DNA of 64,000 bases from Allosphingosinicella vermicomposti (GTDB taxonomy: Bacteria; Pseudomonadota; Alphaproteobacteria; Sphingomonadales; Sphingomonadaceae), in contig NZ_PXYJ01000002.1 in NCBI RefSeq assembly GCF_003012815.1, forward strand, positions 62,001-126,000. The letters run 5' to 3'. Under the pieces are notes generated by a model. The model did no database searches. It saw nothing but the letters and a program-made list of their open reading frames with translations, and was not told where the DNA came from. Made by a program: the position numbers and the translations under genes. This document shows, one piece after another, positions 17,766-24,862 of the stretch; the first letter of the stretch is position 1; each line of letters begins with the position of its first letter.

Positions 17766-19094
17766 ATGTCTTGCGTATCTTCGCTACCGGTGGCGTTCAG
17801 GTCAGGCAGGCCGCTCATCGGCGCAACCCGGGTTCCGGGCGATAAATCCATTTCCCACCGCGCCCTGATGCTCGCCGCGATCGCGAGCGGAAGAAGCCGC
17901 ATCACCGGCCTCTCTCCGGGCGGAGATGTTCGTTCCACCGCCGATGCCCTGCGACAGATGGGCGTCGCCATTTCCAACGAAGGCGATCAGTGGACAGTGG
18001 AAGGTCGCGGCGAAGCCGGTCTGTCGGAGCCTCCCGGTCCGATCGACCTTGGCAATAGCGGCACGTCGGCCCGGCTGCTGATGGGCCTCATCGCCAGCCA
18101 CCCGATACGTGTGACGATAATCGGCGATTCGTCGCTGAGCCAGCGGCCGATGGAGCGCGTCGCGGCGCCGCTCCGCACCATCGGCGCGGCGATCCAGGCG
18201 AGCCCTGGCGGCACGCTTCCGGTCACGGTCGAAGGTCAGGGCAAGGCCATGCCGCGCCATCATCGCCTCGCCATTGCGTCGGCGCAGGTCAAATCGGCAT
18301 TGATGCTTGCCGCGCTTCGCACGCCCGGGACGAGCAGCGTGACCGAGCCTGTCGCGACGCGCGACCATAGCGAACGGCTGTTCGACCGCTTCGGCGCCCC
18401 GATTTCCATCGAAGAAGATGAAGCGGGCGGGCGCACAATCACCATCACCGGTCCGGCGGCGCTCACGGCGCAGGATATTCGCGTTCCGGGCGACCCGTCC
18501 TCCGCCGCTTTTCTCGCGGTCGCGGCATTGATCGTGCCGGGTTCGGACATCTTCATCCGCGACGTCTGCATCAATCCGCTGCGCACCGGCCTGTTCGAAG
18601 CGCTGCGGCAGATGGGCGGGGACATTATTTTCGTGGACAAGAAAATGGTGGACGGGGAGCCGGTCGCCAACATCCGCGCCCGCCATTCCCGCCTCTCCGC
18701 AATCGACATCGCACCCCAGAAGGTGCCGTCGATGATCGACGAATTCCCGATTTTCTTCATCGCGGCGGCCTTTGCGGATGGAACGAGCCGTGCCCGCGGC
18801 CTTCGCGAACTGCGCGTCAAGGAATCGGACCGCATCACTGCTATGGCGGACGGACTGAAGGCGATCGGGGTCGATGTCGAGGAATCGGAAGACGGCCTTG
18901 CCATCACCGGCAGCGGCGGCGGCCATCTGCGCGGCGGCGCATCGATCGCCTCGCGGCTCGATCACCGCATCGCGATGAGTTTCGCCGTCGCTGGTCTTCA
19001 TTGCGATGAAGCTGTAACGATCGACAGCATGATGCCGGTGGATACGAGCTTCCCCGGCTTTATCGAGAGATTGAGGGAATTGCAGAACGCATGA
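17766..19094 (+). CDS. aroA: 3-phosphoshikimate 1-carboxyvinyltransferase (EPSP synthase)
   Basis: Sixth step of the shikimate pathway: shikimate-3-phosphate plus phosphoenolpyruvate to EPSP. 442 residues. Substrate-binding motifs are VPGDKSISHRALM near the N-terminus, LGNSGTSARLLMG, SAQVKSALMLAA, RDHSERLF and the C-terminal LRVKESDRI. The SAQxK and VPGDKS forms are those of class II EPSP synthases, as in Agrobacterium CP4, rather than the E. coli type. The ATG at 17766 gives a short N-terminal extension before the core; no strong ribosome binding site is visible. The stop overlaps the cmk start. Confidence 0.95.
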   Translation: MSCVSSLPVAFRSGRPLIGATRVPGDKSISHRALMLAAIASGRSRITGLSPGGDVRSTADALRQMGVAISNEGDQWTVEGRGEAGLSEPPGPIDLGNSGTSARLLMGLIASHPIRVTIIGDSSLSQRPMERVAAPLRTIGAAIQASPGGTLPVTVEGQGKAMPRHHRLAIASAQVKSALMLAALRTPGTSSVTEPVATRDHSERLFDRFGAPISIEEDEAGGRTITITGPAALTAQDIRVPGDPSSAAFLAVAALIVPGSDIFIRDVCINPLRTGLFEALRQMGGDIIFVDKKMVDGEPVANIRARHSRLSAIDIAPQKVPSMIDEFPIFFIAAAFADGTSRARGLRELRVKESDRITAMADGLKAIGVDVEESEDGLAITGSGGGHLRGGASIASRLDHRIAMSFAVAGLHCDEAVTIDSMMPVDTSFPGFIERLRELQNA

Positions 19095-19720
19095 TCATCG
19101 CCGTGGATGGGCCGGCCGCGAGCGGCAAGGGAACGATCGCCCGGGCACTCGCGCGCCATTACGGCCTGCCGCATCTCGACACAGGCCTTCTCTATCGCGC
19201 TGTGGGCCTCAACCTCCTGCGCTGGGGCGGCGATCCCGACAGCGAGTTTGCAGCGGTGCGCGCCTGCGACTTTGCCCAAGTGGACTTCGACGATCCGGAA
19301 TTGAAGAGCGAGACGGTAGGCGGCCTCGCCTCGCGCATTTCGGCTTATCCGATGGTCCGCGAAACCCTGCTCGCCCGGCAACAGGATTTCGCCCGGCAGG
19401 ATGGCGGCGCCGTTCTCGACGGTCGCGATATCGGGACGGTGATCGCGCCCGATGCCCCGGCCAAGCTCTTCGTCACCGCCGCTCCGGAAGTCCGTGCTAT
19501 GCGCCGCCATGAAGAACTGAAGCGCATGGGGCGCACCACCCATCTCGACGACGTCCTTATCGACATTCGCGCCCGCGACGAACGGGACATGGGCCGGTCC
19601 ACCGCGCCTCTCGTTCAGGCGGACGATGCCGACTTGCTCGATACCAGCGATATGACTATAGACGCGGCCGTCCAGCGGGCCGTTGCGCTCGTGGAGGCCC
19701 GGCTCAAGCACAGCGCGTGA
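19091..19720 (+). CDS. cmk: Cytidylate kinase
   Basis: Phosphorylates CMP and dCMP with ATP. The 209-residue protein has the P-loop IAVDGPAASGKGTIARALA (residues 3-21), the CMP-binding segment LDTGLLYRAVG and the arginine-rich lid region RDERDMGRSTAPL. The core GAVLDGRDIGTVIAPDA is highly typical of Cmk. Its ATG overlaps the aroA stop (ATGA), and rpsA follows, reproducing the widespread aroA-cmk-rpsA order. Confidence 0.96.
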   Translation: MIIAVDGPAASGKGTIARALARHYGLPHLDTGLLYRAVGLNLLRWGGDPDSEFAAVRACDFAQVDFDDPELKSETVGGLASRISAYPMVRETLLARQQDFARQDGGAVLDGRDIGTVIAPDAPAKLFVTAAPEVRAMRRHEELKRMGRTTHLDDVLIDIRARDERDMGRSTAPLVQADDADLLDTSDMTIDAAVQRAVALVEARLKHSA

Positions 19721-19840
19721 GGATGTTTTAGGCTAACCGCCTGACCCTGCGCGCCTTTTCGCTTTTCCAGCCCTTCCACACGCATAGCCTTAAAGGACGC
19801 CGCGACCGGCATGGTGCCGCCGCGGCATTTTGGGCCAAGA

Positions 19841-19860
19841 CTGCCGGAGACAACCGGCAG
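19841..19860 (+). promoter_or_regulatory. Hairpin in the rpsA leader
   Basis: CTGCCGG-AGACAA-CCGGCAG, a 7-bp hairpin ending 29 bases before the rpsA start, in a 169-base untranslated stretch after cmk. Ribosomal protein S1 represses its own translation through its leader in E. coli, so a leader structure is expected, but nothing here proves that role. Confidence 0.35.
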
Positions 19861-19889
19861 CCGGAAAAGCAACAAAGGATATCAGCTTT

Positions 19890-21596
19890 ATGGCCACGTC
19901 GGCAAACCCGACCCGCGACGATTTCGCGGCACTCCTCAATGAACATCTTGGCGGCGAAAACGAAAATTTCGAAGGCCGTGTCGTTAAGGGCACCGTCACC
20001 GGAATTGAAAATGACCTCGCCGTCATCGACGTCGGTCTGAAGTCCGAAGGCCGCGTGCCGCTGCGCGAATTCGCAGCGCCGGGTCAGAAGGCTGAACTCA
20101 AGGTCGGTGACGAAGTCGAAGTCTATGTCGACCGCGTCGAAAACCATCAGGGCGAAGCGATGCTGTCGCGCGACCGCGCACGCCGCGAAGCCGCCTGGGA
20201 CAATCTTGAAACCGAATATGCCGCCGGCAACCGCGTCGAAGGCGTGATCTTCGGCCGCGTGAAGGGCGGCTTCACCGTCGATCTTTCGGGCGCCGTGGCC
20301 TTCCTTCCGGGCAGTCAGGTCGACATCCGTCCAGTTCGCGACGTGCAGCCGCTGATGGACCTGCCGCAGCCGTTCCAGATCCTGAAGATGGATCGCCGTC
20401 GCGGTAACATCGTCGTGTCGCGCCGCGCGATCCTGGAAGAAACCCGCGCCGAACAGCGCACGGGCCTCATCCAGAACCTCGCCGAAGGTCAGGTCATCGA
20501 CGGCATGGTCAAGAACATCACCGATTACGGCGCGTTCGTGGACCTGGGCGGCATCGACGGCCTGCTCCACGTTACCGACCTTAGCTACAAGCGGGTCAAC
20601 CACCCGTCGGAAGTTCTCAACATCGGCGACACCGTCAAGGTTCAGATCATCCGCATCAACCGCGACACGCAGCGCATCAGCCTCGGCATGAAGCAGCTCG
20701 AAAGCGATCCGTGGGAAGGCGCGCAGGCCAAATATCCGATTGGCGGCGTGTTCCAGGGCCGCGTCACGAACATCACCGAATATGGTGCGTTCGTTGAACT
20801 CGAAGCCGGTATCGAAGGCCTCGTCCACGTTTCGGAAATGAGCTGGACGAAGAAGAATGTCCATCCGGGCAAGATCGTCTCCACCAGCCAGGAAGTCGAA
20901 GTGGCTGTTCTGGAAGTGGACGAAGAAAAGCGCCGCATCAGCCTTGGCCTCAAGCAGGCTCAGGCCAATCCGTGGGCCGCTTTTGCTGAAAAGCACCCGG
21001 TCGGCAGCGAACTCGAAGGCGAAGTGAAGAATTCGACCGAATTTGGTCTCTTCATCGGCCTCGAAGGCGACGTCGACGGCATGGTCCACATGTCGGACAT
21101 CGCATGGGGCATTTCGGGAGAAGACGCGCTCAATCTCCACCACAAGGGCGAGATGGTGAAGGCCGTCGTGCTCGACGTGGACGTCGAGAAGGAACGCATC
21201 AGCCTCGGCATGAAGCAGCTTGAGCGTGGTGGTGTTTCCGCCGCTGGCGCAAGCGGCGGCGCTGGCGTCAACAAGAACGATATCGTCACCGTGACCGTTC
21301 TTGAAGTCCGCGACGGCGGCCTCGAAGTGCAGATTGGCGAAGACGGTGCAACCGGCTTCCTCAAGCGCACCGATCTTGGCCGCGACCGCGACGAACAGCG
21401 TCCGGAACGCTTCCAGGTCGGCCAGAAGTTCGACGCGATGGTCACCGGCTTCGATCGTTCGAAGAAGCCGAACTTCTCGATCAAGGCAATGCAGATCGCC
21501 GAAGAGAAGCAGGCCGTGGCTCAGTACGGATCGTCGGATTCGGGAGCGAGCCTTGGCGATATTCTTGGCGAAGCGCTGAAGCAGCGTAATAGCTAA
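19890..21596 (+). CDS. rpsA: 30S ribosomal protein S1
   Basis: RNA-binding protein of the small subunit that helps mRNA onto the ribosome. The 568-residue chain holds six S1/OB-fold repeats. Clear repeats start GRVVKGTVTGIENDLAVIDVG, GVIFGRVKGGFTVDLSGAVAF, IDGMVKNITDYGAFVDLGGID, FQGRVTNITEYGAFVELEAGIE and LEGEVKNSTEFGLFIGLEGDVD, with a weaker last repeat near residue 475. A glycine/alanine linker (GASGGAGVN) precedes it. The start MATSANPTRDDFAALL follows AAAGGAT. A strong terminator follows directly. Confidence 0.97.
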   Translation: MATSANPTRDDFAALLNEHLGGENENFEGRVVKGTVTGIENDLAVIDVGLKSEGRVPLREFAAPGQKAELKVGDEVEVYVDRVENHQGEAMLSRDRARREAAWDNLETEYAAGNRVEGVIFGRVKGGFTVDLSGAVAFLPGSQVDIRPVRDVQPLMDLPQPFQILKMDRRRGNIVVSRRAILEETRAEQRTGLIQNLAEGQVIDGMVKNITDYGAFVDLGGIDGLLHVTDLSYKRVNHPSEVLNIGDTVKVQIIRINRDTQRISLGMKQLESDPWEGAQAKYPIGGVFQGRVTNITEYGAFVELEAGIEGLVHVSEMSWTKKNVHPGKIVSTSQEVEVAVLEVDEEKRRISLGLKQAQANPWAAFAEKHPVGSELEGEVKNSTEFGLFIGLEGDVDGMVHMSDIAWGISGEDALNLHHKGEMVKAVVLDVDVEKERISLGMKQLERGGVSAAGASGGAGVNKNDIVTVTVLEVRDGGLEVQIGEDGATGFLKRTDLGRDRDEQRPERFQVGQKFDAMVTGFDRSKKPNFSIKAMQIAEEKQAVAQYGSSDSGASLGDILGEALKQRNS

Positions 21597-21605
21597 GAAA
21601 TGAAA

Positions 21606-21638
21606 GAGCGGGGACTTGACGAAAGTCCCCGCTCTTTT
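21606..21638 (+). terminator. Rho-independent terminator after rpsA
   Basis: Perfect 12-bp stem GAGCGGGGACTT / AAGTCCCCGCTC with the loop GACGA, followed by TTTT. It begins 10 bases after the rpsA stop. Confidence 0.95.
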
Positions 21639-21775
21639 CATGAAGGCAAGACAAGTCTCTCTCTTCACCGCCCCGAGTGAGAGTTATTGTTGCTAAAATG
21701 CAAATCTAATGCAATTGAGCCGGCCGGGTCGCGATGGCGATCGATAATGGTTCGGTTCCAAAGGGGGGAATTGAA

Positions 21776-22054
21776 GTGATCCGTTCAGAACTCGTGCAAA
21801 AGCTTTGCGACGACCATCCCGATCTCAGGATCAGGGAAATCGAACGCGTCGTATCGTCCTTCTTCGACGCGATTTCGGATCAGCTTCAGCAGGGCGGCCG
21901 CGTTGAGCTGCGTGGCTTCGGCGCCTTCTCCACCCGCGACCGCGACGCCCGCAAGGGTCGCAATCCGCGTACCGGCGAAGCCGTCGATGTCGACGCCAAG
22001 CGCGTTCCCTATTTCAAGCCCGGCAAGGAAATGCGCGAGCGCCTGAACGTCTGA
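21776..22054 (+). CDS. ihfB: Integration host factor beta subunit
   Basis: Nucleoid protein of 92 residues that bends DNA as a heterodimer with IhfA. The N-terminus [17 protein letters not shown] and the signature [28 protein letters not shown] with the DNA-inserting proline region are typical of IHF-beta. The start is GTG at 21776, seven bases after AGGGGGGAA; an in-frame ATG at 21734 would add 14 residues not found in homologues. It lies alone after the rpsA terminator, a common place for ihfB. Confidence 0.94.
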   Translation: MIRSELVQKLCDDHPDLRIREIERVVSSFFDAISDQLQQGGRVELRGFGAFSTRDRDARKGRNPRTGEAVDVDAKRVPYFKPGKEMRERLNV

Positions 22055-22080
22055 GCGCTGGAAGATTTTCAGTTTTTAAC

Positions 22081-22146
22081 CCCGCTAGGGCTGAGCCTGT
22101 CGAAGCCCGTTCCAGCCGTCCTTCGACAAGCTCAGGACTAGCGGGG
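22081..22146. repeat. Dispersed inverted repeat, copy 3
   Basis: Third copy of the family at 5711 and 11201: CCCGCTAGGGCTGAGCCTG..GAAGCCCG on the left and CCTTCGACAAGCTCAGGACTAGCGGG on the right. The outer arms CCCGCTAG / CTAGCGGG are perfect here. It lies 26 bases after the ihfB stop. Confidence 0.9.
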
Positions 22147-22212
22147 AATTAAGGTTGAATCTCAAGAGGACTTGACCCGACCCGCCTCCCCCGTCCACGG
22201 GATTGCAACAGT

Positions 22213-22262
22213 GCGGACGTGGCGGAATGGTAGACGCCAGAGACTTAAAAACTGTTTCCTTA
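22213..22262 (+). pseudogene. Decayed 5' half of a tRNA-Leu(UAA), intronless
   Basis: The first 50 bases resemble the spliced form of the intact tRNA-Leu at 22444: the acceptor and D-arm part GCGGACGTGGCGGAAT-GGTAGACGC and the anticodon-loop stretch GACTTAAAA are shared, but no intron interrupts it. The anticodon stem no longer pairs well and no T arm or 3' acceptor strand follows; the next 180 bases are unrelated. It is best read as a tRNA pseudogene or integration remnant. Confidence 0.65.
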
Positions 22263-22443
22263 CTCGGTTCGTCGCATTTTTTGAGCATAAGAAATGGCTG
22301 AGATCCGCCATTCTTGACGCGACGGGTTGCGATGGAAGCCGAGCTTGCTGGCGCTGAGAACCAAATAAGAACCACGCGGAAGCGATTCGCGGGAAAGTTC
22401 TGGCATTCGCCGGAGTGGTGTGGCACGTCGCCCCAGCACACGT

Positions 22444-22760
22444 GCGGACGTGGCGAAATCGGTAGACGCAGCAGACTTTAATTGGAGTGCCCGGGCGGAA
22501 ACGCCCGGAGTAGAACCGCTCAAAGTCGGGGAACGCTAACGGGCTCTGCGGATCCCTAGGCCAATCCCGAGCCAAGCCCCTCCCCTTACGGGCGGCGGAA
22601 GGTGTAGAGACTGGACGGGCGGCGCCTAAAGCCTTCATGGCCATGGCGAAGGGACAGTCCGGACCACGAACGCTTCCCTGAAGCGGCGGTGAAAGCCGAA
22701 GTGGTGCGAAAATCTGTTATCCTCCGGGGTGTGCGGGTTCGAGTCCCGCCGTCCGCACCA
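22444..22760 (+). tRNA. tRNA-Leu(UAA) interrupted by a group I intron
   Basis: The 5' exon is 22444-22478 (GCGGACG acceptor strand, D arm, ending in GCAGACTT) and the 3' exon 22709-22760 (AAAATCTG onward, with T arm GCGGGTTCGAGTCCCGC, acceptor CGTCCGC and encoded CCA). Joined, they give an 87-nt class II tRNA with anticodon stem GCAGA/TCTGT around CTTAAAA, anticodon UAA, and a long variable arm (ATCCTCCGGGGT). The break falls after the anticodon U34, the same place as in the cyanobacterial and plastid tRNA-Leu introns. Confidence 0.95.
22479..22708 (+). ncRNA. Group I intron in tRNA-Leu(UAA)
   Basis: 230 nt. P1 forms between exon ACTT (22475-22478) and intron GAGT (22485-22488), placing a U-G wobble at the 5' splice site. 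P2 is CCGGGCG-GAAA-CGCCCGG. The conserved core shows CTCAAAGTCGGGGAA, CCAATCCCGAGCCAAGC (P4-P6 region, with TCGGG/CCCGA pairing) and GGAAGGTGTAGAGACTGGAC with the later partner CAGTCC (P7, guanosine site). The intron ends in G (22708). No reading frame for a homing endonuclease is present. These blocks closely follow the cyanobacterial tRNA-Leu intron. Confidence 0.93.
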
Positions 22761-22952
22761 TAGGCGTCTGAATAACTACACCATTCGGATTCGGCATATG
22801 CTCGACGGGTGAGCCGTGGCTAACGGGTCCGATTCACTAACGTCGCCTGATGACGAACGAGAATGAATAGGTGTAATCAGGTATCCGCGCCTGCTTAGCG
22901 ACCGGTAGGCTCTCTTCGTTCGGGGAAATTAAATTGGGCTGGAAAGCAGCGA

Positions 22953-23273
22953 ATGAATGCTAAATGCTTTATTGCCTCAAGCCCTCTTCTCCTAGCTTCA
23001 GCTTGCGGGGAAGGATCACCGAGCACCAATGAAATCCGTGCAGCCTATGCCGTCCATATGGGAATAGATCCCGTTCACGAGGTTGGGATGAGGGCTCGCG
23101 CCCAACCCGTTGTCATCCCCAATCAGGAGCCGGACTGCTCCTCAGATGGTAATGGCCACTTCGATTGTCGCATCCGGGTGATCTATGAAAGTCCGGCCGG
23201 ACCGGCGAGCCAGCAGCAGACAATTCATATCCGGCGGACGGCGGATTCCTGGATTATCGATAGCCTCAATTAG
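22953..23273 (+). CDS. Small lipoprotein, function unknown
   Basis: 106 residues with a short hydrophobic N-terminus and the lipobox LASAC (Cys18), so probably lipidated and exported. The mature part has two cysteines (PDCSSDGNGHFDCRI) that could form a disulfide, and ends in a beta-rich segment (TIHIRRTADSWIIDSLN). It is the first gene of the island, 192 bases after tRNA-Leu. The intervening 192 bases hold no recognisable integrase or site. Confidence 0.65.
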   Translation: MNAKCFIASSPLLLASACGEGSPSTNEIRAAYAVHMGIDPVHEVGMRARAQPVVIPNQEPDCSSDGNGHFDCRIRVIYESPAGPASQQQTIHIRRTADSWIIDSLN

Positions 23274-23316
23274 CCAAAAGCACTTGCAGGCGTTGACGCG
23301 TAATCACTCCTTTCCG

Positions 23317-24219
23317 TCAGGGATGGACGTGAGAGGCATCTGAACACGCTTCCTGTTCGACCTGCACAGTCACGTGCTCGATATCAAACCTTTCGGCAAA
23401 TACTTCCGTCACAGCAAGGCGCACCGCTTCGCCCGCAACAGCGTCGGAAAGCTCTATATGAACAGAGGCGCTGATATCATCGCTCGTCAAAGACCAGACG
23501 TGAAGGTCGTGGACGCCAGCGACGCCCGCAGTTCCTGAGATCGCGGACCGTATTTCACTAAGATCCAGCCCTCTGGGCACTCCTTCAAGCAGAACGTGTG
23601 TAGTGTCCCTCAGCAGTATCCATGTTCTTGGAAGCACCCACAGGCCGATGCCGACCGCGACCAGGGGATCGATCCACTGCCACCCCGTCAGCATGATGAT
23701 CCCGGCCCCCAAGATTACGCCGATCGACCCGAGCATGTCCGCCCAAACTTCTAGATAAGCCCCTTTTACGTTGAGGCTATTCTCCTTGCCCGCCGACAAG
23801 AGGCGCATCGCGACGATATTCACGACCAATCCTACCGCCGCTACTGCGAGCATTCCTCCGGTCTGCACTTCCACGGGTTCATAGAAGCGTCCAGCGGCTT
23901 CCAAAAGAACGTATCCCGCCACCGCAAACAACAGCAGTGCGTTGAATGCTGCTGCCAGTATCTCGAACCGGCGATACCCAAAGGTTCTCTCATTATCAGC
24001 AGGGCGCTGCCCGACCTTCACGGCGGCCAATGCGATGGCCAGTGCCGCTGCGTCCGTGAACATATGGGCGGCGTCGGAAAGCAAAGCCAAACTGTTAAAG
24101 ACGAACGAGCCGATTAACTCGGCAATCAGGAATATCGTGGTCAGTCCAAGCGCAAGCGCGAGCATTTTGCTGTTCGCGCCCGCGCCGTGACTGTGAGAGT
24201 GGTCGTGTCCTGCGCCCAT
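23317..24219 (-). CDS. Cation diffusion facilitator, CzcD/ZitB type
   Basis: 300-residue metal/proton antiporter that expels Zn, Cd or Co from the cytoplasm. The N-terminus is His-rich (MGAGHDHSHSHG). Six membrane helices follow, with the metal-site motifs LSDAAHMFTDAAALAIAL (TM2, His/Asp) and YLEVWADMLGS (TM5, Asp). The cytoplasmic C-terminal domain (about residues 215-300) has VHDLHVWSLTSD and ends in a His/Cys tail (EACSDASHVHP). The HDxxD-like pairs are those of the Zn-CDF group. It is the last gene of the leftward czc operon. Confidence 0.92.
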   Translation of the reverse strand: MGAGHDHSHSHGAGANSKMLALALGLTTIFLIAELIGSFVFNSLALLSDAAHMFTDAAALAIALAAVKVGQRPADNERTFGYRRFEILAAAFNALLLFAVAGYVLLEAAGRFYEPVEVQTGGMLAVAAVGLVVNIVAMRLLSAGKENSLNVKGAYLEVWADMLGSIGVILGAGIIMLTGWQWIDPLVAVGIGLWVLPRTWILLRDTTHVLLEGVPRGLDLSEIRSAISGTAGVAGVHDLHVWSLTSDDISASVHIELSDAVAGEAVRLAVTEVFAERFDIEHVTVQVEQEACSDASHVHP

Positions 24220-24223
24220 GACT

Positions 24224-24829
24224 TCAGGCTTCCTTTGCTAGCTTAGCCTCACAATTGGCGTCCCTCCAGATTTCAAGCCCACCCTTGATGGCAATAGCGG
24301 CGACAGCGACGCCGACCACTAAGTCAGGCCATGCCTGCCCGGTCCAAAGGACCACCGCGCCTGCGACTAGAATGCCTGCGTTCGAGAGGAAATCGTTGGC
24401 GCTGAATGTCTGAGCGGCCCTTAGGTTCACATCCGCCTTCCGTACGCGCTTCAAGAGCCATAGACATATGGCATTGATGATTGCTGCTCCGAGCGCCATG
24501 GTCATCATGGTGTAGCCAATGGGCTCGGTTCCCATAAGTACGCGGCGGGCAGCGTCCAGGAGAACACCAACCGCGAAAATCATGAGCATCACGCCGGAAA
24601 CCCTTGCGGCCGCCCGCTTCCATCGTGGCGGGCGGCCAAGTGCAAGAAGACTTATGACGTAAACAACTCCGTCTGATGCGTTATCGAGAGCATTCGCGAT
24701 CAGGGCGCTAGAGTCGCCGAGCCAACCTGTAATCGCGAATGCCACAGCTAATCCGATGTTCAGGAGAAGAACGATCCAGAGGATCCTTCGTTGGCTAAGC
24801 GAAGTAAGGTTGAAGTCCCTCTCGCCCAT
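24224..24829 (-). CDS. Short CDF-type cation transporter lacking the C-terminal domain
   Basis: 201 residues with six predicted helices and the CDF-like segments LIANALDNASDGVVYVISLLAL (TM2, Asn/Asp) and SANDFLSNAGILVAG (TM5, Asn-Asp). It lacks the usual cytoplasmic C-terminal dimerisation domain. The TM2 and TM5 metal residues differ from the HDxxD pattern of CzcD, so its substrate may differ. It lies between czcA and the full-length CDF gene, 4 bases from the latter, as part of the same operon. Confidence 0.82.
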   Translation of the reverse strand: MGERDFNLTSLSQRRILWIVLLLNIGLAVAFAITGWLGDSSALIANALDNASDGVVYVISLLALGRPPRWKRAAARVSGVMLMIFAVGVLLDAARRVLMGTEPIGYTMMTMALGAAIINAICLWLLKRVRKADVNLRAAQTFSANDFLSNAGILVAGAVVLWTGQAWPDLVVGVAVAAIAIKGGLEIWRDANCEAKLAKEA

Positions 24830-24862
24830 TATCGTTCCAGCTCCTCTTTTGTTCAGTCGCGA

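Noticed and set aside
19728-21668. A 646-codon open frame on the minus strand opposite rpsA
   Set aside because: It mirrors rpsA in GC-rich DNA, has no ribosome binding site and a composition (Ala/Asp/Val/His-rich) typical of antisense shadows.
22444-22760. Two separate tRNA halves flanking a coding or junk insert
   Set aside because: The 230 bases between the halves show group I intron core motifs and correct splice-site pairing, so an intron explains them fully.
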